Positions 57,818-64,000 of a stretch of 64,000 bases of DNA are shown one piece after another. A model generated the notes under the pieces. The model did not search any database. It had not been told where the DNA came from and saw nothing but the letters and a program-made list of their open reading frames with translations. The stretch is from Yponomeuta sedellus (taxonomy: Eukaryota; Arthropoda; Insecta; Lepidoptera; Yponomeutidae), in NCBI GenBank assembly GCA_934045075.1, contig OW203724.1, positions 2,286,501 to 2,350,500 on the forward strand, in the 5' to 3' direction. Position 1 is the first letter of the stretch, and the number at the start of each line of letters is the position of its first letter. A program made the translations under genes and the position numbers.

Positions 57818-58577
57818 TTATCTACTCTGTTAATATCTAGAACTTACCTTCAGTGTGTTTTCCAATATCGATCACTTTCCTGGCGGCCGCAAAAAATATA
57901 CACACGCTCGAAGACATATTCCTTCATATTGGCAAAATGGCCGCTCCGATTTTGACCAATGGTGGCGCGATAGAACCATAAACAAATTAGTGAAACAACC
58001 AATGATCAGTCAGCATGGTTGCCATAACAATAAAAAAAATATTACCATTTATCTTTTTTGGGCGAAGTTAGGTGCAAAAGGCGAAGTTACAGGAGTTGAC
58101 GGTAGTTGTTAATTTGATTGCTGTGATCATAACTACCTAATTATGATTACTGATTAGCTGAGTTGTAAAAACTCATATTTCCGTTCGTTCGCACAATAGT
58201 AGCGAACGGATGTGCACACTGTCAGACACAATTAAATTCACTATAAAAAAACACATGTACCCGACATGCAGGGAGTAGATAGTGCGCTCTAACGGCTCTA
58301 ACTACCTACGTAGCAAACGACAAGTCGATACAGTCATGAACGACACGCGCGCCACGCCTTTGTTTTTTTATATGCAAGTTTACTTAAAATTAAAAATGTA
58401 GTTATAAAAATTTATCTTGTAATCGTGATTGCAACTACAATTTGCAGTTAGTAATCAAAATGCTTAACTACTTATTCTGATTACTTCATATAGTTTGTAA
58501 TCGTGATTTTAAACTACTTTATGTAATCGTAGTTAGTAGTTAGATTACATTTTGCCCCAGACTGCTTATAATAGCAG

Positions 58578-58789
58578 TCTGCGGCTTGGTTGGCTCCGCA
58601 CGTATTGACTAGTCTTTCCTGTGGGCTACGCCGACTAAGCTGTCAGGATGGTATAGGTGGCAAGCCTACACCATCTATAAAAAAAAACATGTCCCAGGCA
58701 ATACAGCGTCGGAGTGGTCACTCATCTAGTGTGAGTGAAGGTACCACTGGACGCTGTATGAATCATCTCATTAGGTAGATGCAAAAAAA
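58578..58789 (+). mobile_element. tRNA-headed SINE (fifth family), 3' part
   Basis: Matches the 3' half of 44,990-45,370 (GTGGGCTACGCCGACTAAGC, CATCTAGTGTGAGTGAAG). GCTTATAATA occurs just before it and just after its A-rich end (58,790), giving a target duplication. Confidence 0.65.
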
Positions 58790-59162
58790 GGCTTATAATA
58801 ATGCCCCAGATCACTGAACAATAACTAAATTGTTCTGAGGGGCTGATGCCTCAGAACAATAACTAAGGCTGATGCCGGTAGTAGTGTTGCCAAATGCTCG
58901 CCATGCCCAAATTTGTAAGAACACGCGCCTCGTAGCAGCAGTCCTAGACCAGTATTCAAAAAGCCTTTCCGTTCCGCCCTTCTGTAGGGTCAAGCCACAC
59001 ATGCTGGCTGTAAATCTGAAAGTGAAAGTCGCTACAGGTCGCTACAGTAACTTTCAAGTAAATTAATTCTAAAATTATGACATTTTATCGCCACAAAACG
59101 TGTGACTAGCGCCGTGCTACCTTTGTACTAACCATAGTATGCACCACGGTATGCACAAATGA

Positions 59163-59669
59163 GCCGTTTTCAGCACAAGTTCACAAATCAATTCATAGAT
59201 AGCGCGTTCAGCCATGGCTATTGAAGGAACAGAATGGACCAGAATATGGCTGTCAAAATGAATCTGCGCTGAACAAAATATGACAGACTTGTTTAGAGTG
59301 CTTAGTGCGAGTTTTGTAACTACTCGATCGCGTTAACGTAAACTCATATTTCTATGGCATCGAGGAAGCGCCACCTAGCGACAAGTATGGAAATTAAAAT
59401 TGCTGAGTGCGAGTTGTAATGGTTTACGTTGAGAAGTGAACACGTTTACCAGCCAAAACACGAATAAACGCGAGTGCGAGTTGTACTGTGACAGCGTTTT
59501 GCCAGTTCGAACGGTTAACTTACTCATACTCACTATTCAATGCTCGATTAACGCGGTAGTAAAGTTATTCGATTGGATCTGTCAAACTCGCACTAAGCAC
59601 TCTGTTCTTGAATGGGCACGGCTATAAGCGCCATCTATGAATTGTTTTGTGAACTTGTGCTGAAAACGG
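59163..59669. mobile_element. fold-back MITE
   Basis: Arms GCCGTTTTCAGCACAAGTTC on the left and GAACTTGTGCTGAAAACGGC on the right. Internal inverted pieces AGAGTGCTTAGTGCGAG and CTCGCACTAAGCACTCT. No coding frame of note. Confidence 0.7.
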
Positions 59670-59833
59670 CACATTACACATGCATGTATGATCATGCCAC
59701 GTATGCCCACAAAATATGCCATTCACATGTCATTGTCATTGTACCAACGGCAGTACAAATCACTCAAATCAAATGAATTTATTAAGACGTAAGGAATTTT
59801 CGTTACAAAAAGGTATTAAAACTACGGATACTA

Positions 59834-59869
59834 CTTTTAAGTACATACATCGATGTATGTACTTAAAAG
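59834..59869. repeat. 36-base perfect palindrome
   Basis: CTTTTAAGTACATACATC joined directly to its complement, with no loop. Confidence 0.85.
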
Positions 59870-60037
59870 AAATATTTTTACATCCGTAATTAAAACTTAT
59901 TATTTTTTCCCTTGGTGGCGCTAGTTAGCACCCCGAAGCGCCCTCATGCCATCATAGCCATCGTGTGGCCATCGTCAGAATGACCCGTCACTACGCGTAT
60001 TATCGTCGGAAATTGTGATGAATATCTACTACTTGCG

Positions 60038-60300
60038 GCTTAATGAACGTATTACAATTCAAACTAGGTGTCCATTTCAAAATCTAGGTCATTTTGGAGA
60101 AAAAAATGGACAAAAACACTCCAAACTTAGTCTTTTCAAAGTCCTTAATTAACAGAATTTACATAATTATTATAAAACATAGAACACATGTATTGTATTG
60201 TACCTACTGGCTTTAATTCCAGCCATCCGTATCATCTAAATAATCCTTTATGTTACAGTAGCCCTTTTGGAACGAAGTGTACTTAACACATTTTTTGAAC
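60038..60300 (-). mobile_element. LINE 3' tail, (CATTT)n family
   Basis: Contains CGGCTTAATGAACGTATTAC, AACTAGGTGTCCATTTCAAA, CAAAGTCCTTAATTAACAGA and GTAGCCCTTTTGGAACGAAG, the reverse of the 24,455 copy. Confidence 0.65.
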
Positions 60301-60378
60301 CGCGTCTCAGGCAATCTTAATATACCTACGTGGGAAACTCAGAAAGACTATTTACGTGCTATTTATAAATAGTAATTA

Positions 60379-60612
60379 TACTATTTTTATTTTTAATGCA
60401 CTAACCCGTGCTAAGGAACAAATTTAAAAACCTATTTAGAGGCTAAAAATTTCACCCATGCCGGGATTCGAACCCGCAACCTCTGGCTATCCGTGCCAGC
60501 GCTCTACCAATTGAGCAATTGCTCAATTGAGTAATTGCTCCATTGGTAAAGCGCTGGCATGGGTGAAATTTTTAATCCCGGCATGGGTTAGCCTCTAAAT
60601 AGGTTTTTAAAT
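60379..60612. mobile_element. tRNA-like SINE, inverted and rearranged
   Basis: Left arm in reverse (TTAATGCACTAACCCGTGCT to the head), then a right arm with scrambled head pieces and CCTCTAAATAGG. The junction contains CAATTGAGCAATTGCTCAAT. Flanked by TAGTAATTA at 60,370 and 60,613. Confidence 0.7.
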
Positions 60613-60737
60613 TAGTAATTAGTAAGTTATCATCACAATTTCCGACGTTACCTAATACCTAATAATATTACGCTGGCCCGTAATACCTTTGGCTTGAAGG
60701 CAATAAAGCCCCATTCCTCCCCTTAGGCCGATATCCG

Positions 60738-60883
60738 ACCTTTTTATGTGCCCACTGCTGGCTGGGGCACGGGTCTCTTTCTGCATCGCAGAAAGGTTAG
60801 GCCATACCGGCCATACTCCGCACGGGGGCCAAGCCCGGTTGGCGCAGGGTTGTAACTTGTGTAACAGACGGACGGGCCTAGTG
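60738..60883 (-). mobile_element. 5S-rRNA-headed SINE fragment
   Basis: The tail half only (CACTGCTGGCTGGGGCACGG, TTAGGCCATAC), ending at the start of the 381-base inverted repeat copy at 60,886. Confidence 0.6.
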
Positions 60884-60885
60884 GG

Positions 60886-61266
60886 CAGTGCTATTATTGA
60901 TACGGCAATTGCCGTAATATACGGTAATTCATGGATGTTTTTTCTAATATACGGTATGGTATACGGCAGGATTTCGACTACCGTATCATAAAATACGGCA
61001 ATTCAAGTCCAACACGCTCGTAAGCTTAAAACAAAAAATACTACAAACGAAACGTAATGTGTCCGATTTTCGGGATTTCCCAAAGAAAATTTTCCTGCTG
61101 ACATAAATTCAACTAGATGTCTCATGAAACCTCTTTTTTATGTCCCACTCTTAGCTAAACAAGCTATTCGAAATAAGGCGGTTGCACAAAATTTCAGTTG
61201 TCAGGAGATATGCATAACAAAATGAAAAGCAAAGAAAAATATTCATTTAAGCAGTGTATTAGAAAC
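60886..61266 (-). repeat. 381-base repeat, second of the inverted pair
   Basis: From CAGTGCTATTATTGATACGG to GCAGTGTATTAGAAAC, colinear over its whole length with 53,355-53,736 in inverse orientation with few differences. Confidence 0.8.
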
Positions 61267-61696
61267 GGGTCCCCTACGCAGTTTCGATAGCCGTTGTTGC
61301 GAAAAACGTTTTATCGAATTTTTTTCCCGTTGCCTCATAAGTTCGAAAGCTTGGACTCGAATGCTGTAGTGGCGAAAGACGCTGTTTCGAAAAACATTTT
61401 CACTGCGTCATACGCTCGAATGCTTGTCATTTCGATTCATTCAGTCTTAATGCGTATAAAAAAATCAAGTAGTGAATAAAACAAAACAAATTTAGTTTAA
61501 ATCTACATTTATTATTATTTAACAAAGGAGATTGACCATTTTGGACCAAATGCTGCCCAGGCGTGGGAGTAATTTTTTATTTTACGTTACATAAAAGGGT
61601 ATTAAAGAAAAATAATTTAAAAAAAAACATCCACGAGGTTGTGTAGTACCTAATAATATATCTTATGGTTTTTGTAGCACTTTAACTTTTGATATT

Positions 61697-61921
61697 TCAT
61701 TTTTTTATAATATTTACGTTGTTGTTTAATATTATTATCTTATTTATTCTTCCTCTAGTCAGGTCCCGACCTCGCAAGTATCGCTCGAAGCAAGTTTTTT
61801 GTATGTTGACAGCTTTGTATAGCGCTGTCTCTTTTTTCAATTCCAAGACAAGTTGATCGAATGGTACCTCAGAACACAAAAATAAGGAGAAGTGCCTTGT
61901 GGGCGTGGCACTGTCGCCCAA
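61697..61921 (-). CDS. unidentified 74-codon open frame, divergent from the THAP-like exon
   Basis: Starts at 61,921, 90 bases from the THAP-like start on the other strand. It reads MGDSATPTRHFSLFLCSEVP, then a lysine- and leucine-rich stretch, and ends in a low-complexity asparagine/isoleucine tail that looks non-coding. The first 55 codons have a more balanced composition than surrounding DNA. I do not recognise a family, and the open frame may be accidental. Confidence 0.2.
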   Translation of the reverse strand: MGDSATPTRHFSLFLCSEVPFDQLVLELKKETALYKAVNIQKTCFERYLRGRDLTRGRINKIIILNNNVNIIKK

Positions 61922-62010
61922 CGTTAGCCCATTTGGGCTAACCTCTGCGAAACTTTAAAATATGGCCGTCAATCGCTTCGCGCCAGCCGTCGTAGTAACA
62001 TCTGAGAAAA

Positions 62011-62089
62011 ATGCCTAATTGCACAGTGATTACCTGCAGAAATCGCTGTGATACATGCTATTCAAAAACAGGGGGGTGTCTTTTCACCG
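62011..62089 (+). CDS. candidate THAP-domain first exon
   Basis: ATG at 62,011 opens MPNCTVITCRNRC, followed by GGCLFTG up to a GTAAAC donor. MPxC-x4-C-x-N is a typical THAP domain start. No exon with the middle of the domain (HxFP, W, SEHF) was recognised downstream. A segment near 62,724-62,790 after a TTTTACAG acceptor reads IFPWAVPTLKIP, recalling the AVPT box that closes the domain, but its phase relative to this exon is not established. This may be a small host gene running off to the right or a transposon remnant. Confidence 0.35.
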
Positions 62090-63097
62090 GTAAACCTATT
62101 TTACTCACTATATTCATCTTATAAACTACGAAAAATCATAATTATTTTATGTGCAATGTGTATCACATTACTAAGAACATAAATGGGACGTATTTATTAC
62201 ATTGTAGTTACTCCACTGCTGTTTCTATATATGATTTTCGTGGAGGTTTGCTAACTAGGAAAAGCCAGCCCGCAGTGAACCGTCACGCAAAACTGATCAT
62301 TGTTCAATGCAATGTTTCGAGGTACGGCCGCATGTATTTGCCGCGAAATGTCAAATTCACCAGTAGGTCAGCTGGAGACATAGTGATGGGGTAGTTCCTT
62401 TCTTTTCAGACTGATTAATTATCGATATTATTGAGGCATTTATAATCGTTCGTCCAGACTTCCAAAATTACTAGAACCAATTATTGTAAGACTAGGTATT
62501 GTATATCTAGTCTTATCGTCGACTATTACCCGCGACTCCATCTGCGTAGACTTCAGCTTGCGTTGCTAAGGAAGCTTTTATTTTAGTAGAAGGATTTTGT
62601 CTTATTAAAAAAAGTTTCTAATAAAGATAAAAAAAAATACGAAAGAAAAATGGATCAATATACAGAGGGTATAACTGATTTCCTCTCAAATAAAGTACCA
62701 TTTGCTCCATCTATTTTACAGAGAAGTGTTTCCAGATGCTAAAGTGGGGGAAAAAATATTTCCGTGGGCAGTTCCTACTTTGAAAATACCAGTAATAACG
62801 AGTTCCATAAAGGTTGAGGTACCAGTATATTTAAAATCATGATAAAATTTTACATGGTTTAGAATATTCAATTATCACTTTATTCTAATCTTCATTTCAT
62901 ATGGACGACGCATAACTCTCCTAAAGAAAGTGTTTCTAAAGAAATAAATCAGGTGATCTGGTTGTGGTACTAAATCATAGTCTTATATATTTAATTTTTT
63001 ATGAGCGTTATGTTATAAATGAAATTCGATTATGTAATGAAAAACAAGTTAAATAAAGCATTTTCAGTATTTTAATAATTTATTTACCATTTTAGAT

Positions 63098-63330
63098 CCG
63101 ACAAGTTCTCGAATGGAGACCACAATGTGGTATGTCGGTACTTGCTTATATGTCATATCGGCAAGTGCATCGTCGGACGACAAGATGGAGAGAAGATCTC
63201 ATCCTAGTCGAAGGAAGACGCTGGATGTAAGCCGCTTTCAACTGGTCTTTTTGGAAATCCATGGAGGAGGCCTATGTCCAGCAGTGGATATGTTGTGGCT
63301 GAATGATGACGATAATGAAAATATTCTCTG
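63098..63330 (+). mobile_element. RTE LINE 3' end
   Basis: Reads RRTTRWREDLILVEGRRWM, stop, AAFNWSFWKSMEEAYVQQW, then a GATGATGACGAT-like tail. One in-frame stop marks decay. The overlapping open frame starting at 63,113 is a shadow. Confidence 0.75.
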
Positions 63331-63339
63331 TAGGATTTC

Positions 63340-64000
63340 AATCGGATGCTGATTTTATTTTTTAATCTATTTTATTTTAGTTTCGAAAGTGTCATTGAAA
63401 TTTTTTTTGACAAGCTTACAAAAGTTCTTCCTATTTACTGTATTTTTAATTAGGAAGTTACTTTATTTACAGGCCCATGATACATTTCAATCACAGCCAT
63501 AAACATATTCTTTACTTAATCCTTATAATCCAAGCGTGGCTACTGATTTCCAATATATCGCTGTTACTCAGACAAGTGGCAATTTCTTCAGAAAAATGTT
63601 GTTTTTCGAGTTTACACATGTGTTTATTCTATTTTTTATATAGCTGGGTGAATTATTTTCAGAAAATGAGAAAGTAATTGCTATTGTATTCTTAAAAAGT
63701 CAGCACTTCATTCTTTCACCCAACAAAAATTGCTGTTAATTTACAGAGTCCTAACAGAGTTACCAATATTTAAAGCCAATTTGTAAATGGTAATGTTAGT
63801 GCATTTCACGTTACATTGGGATTCATATACTAAATAAAATACAAAGAAATATCCAAGATCCAGGTACAAATGCGTCCCTGACCGTGGATATGCTCTTCAC
63901 ACAAATATTAGTTCTTTCCATAACCAGGATTTAAACCCAGAAGACCTAGCTTTCCGGACAGAGTCACTACCAAGTATGCTTCAGTGGTGTTCTGTCTAAC
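63340..64000. other. right end, nothing recognisable
   Basis: AT-rich. A box-B-like fragment near 63,930 (ACCAGGATTTAAACCCAGAA) may be the edge of another SINE cut by the window end. Confidence 0.3.

Larger units (their letters stand above)
55657..58102 (-). mobile_element. pogo/Tigger-like DNA transposon with nested SINE dimer
   Basis: Termini CCGTCAACTCCTGTAACTTC on the left and its exact reverse complement on the right (23 bases shared), flanked by TA (55,655 and 58,103). Subterminal motifs AGGCGAAGTTAG occur repeatedly. It contains a psq-type helix-turn-helix remnant (56,898-57,177), the SINE dimer at 55,731-56,295 and a LINE tail at 57,694-57,817. Without the insertions it is about 1.7 kb, too short for a full transposase gene. 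Confidence 0.8.

Noticed and set aside
1..64000. CRISPR array, bacterial operon, or integrated virus
   Set aside because: No regularly spaced repeats with unique spacers, no operon-like gene spacing, and no viral structural or replication genes. The only FP-like domain is part of a non-LTR ORF1.

Overview
The window looks like nuclear DNA of a moth or butterfly (Lepidoptera). It is AT-rich, holds two intron-containing animal genes whose coding parts are short and widely spaced, and is filled with retroelement ends of kinds I know from lepidopteran genomes (RTE 3' ends reading GGAGG(C/G)CTATGTCCAGCAGTGG, Jockey-like LINE tails, tRNA-headed SINEs). There is no bacterial gene organisation. The species was not identified.

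Genes. Both are on the minus strand and were assembled here exon by exon from matching splice sites and reading-frame phase. (1) A uridine phosphorylase gene occupies the left third. Its first coding exon is at 22,225-22,259 next to a GC-rich, CpG-rich patch, followed by exons at about 16,128-16,253, 13,737-13,860 and 5,839-6,000. The 3' half of the protein lies beyond the left edge. (2) A complete tetraspanin gene of the TSPAN31/TSPAN13 (fly Tsp97E) type runs from 52,995 down to 33,554 in six exons. All junctions are phase 0, and the product is 226 residues with four membrane segments and a CCG-containing extracellular loop. Two THAP-type zinc-finger starts (4,380 minus; 62,011 plus) are weaker gene or transposon candidates.

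Mobile DNA fills most introns and intergenic space. Between uridine phosphorylase exons 4 and 3 (6-13.7 kb) lie a Jockey-like 3' end, an RNase H-bearing non-LTR element interrupted twice, and several SINEs. In the spacer between the two genes there is a Mutator-like element with 8-bp target duplications (23.5-25.0 kb) and a pogo-like element (28.0-29.3 kb). Tetraspanin intron 1 is enlarged by a Ty1/copia element (45.9-52.5 kb), in the opposite orientation to the gene. The copia element was itself broken by an ORF1-only non-LTR insertion and by a 5'-truncated Jockey-like element. To the right of the tetraspanin start is a second pogo/Tigger-like element (55.66-58.10 kb) with a tandem SINE inserted in it, followed by fold-back elements.

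The most unusual repeats are two SINE-like families. One carries a 5S-rRNA-like head (nine copies or fragments). The other carries a cloverleaf-competent tRNA-like head, and about half of its copies are head-to-head inverted structures that were nevertheless inserted as units, since each is bounded by a target-site duplication. Several insertions sit within 25 bases of functional splice sites. I found no CRISPR array and no convincing functional tRNA or rRNA gene. The large remaining AT-rich stretches hold nothing I can identify beyond short hairpins.
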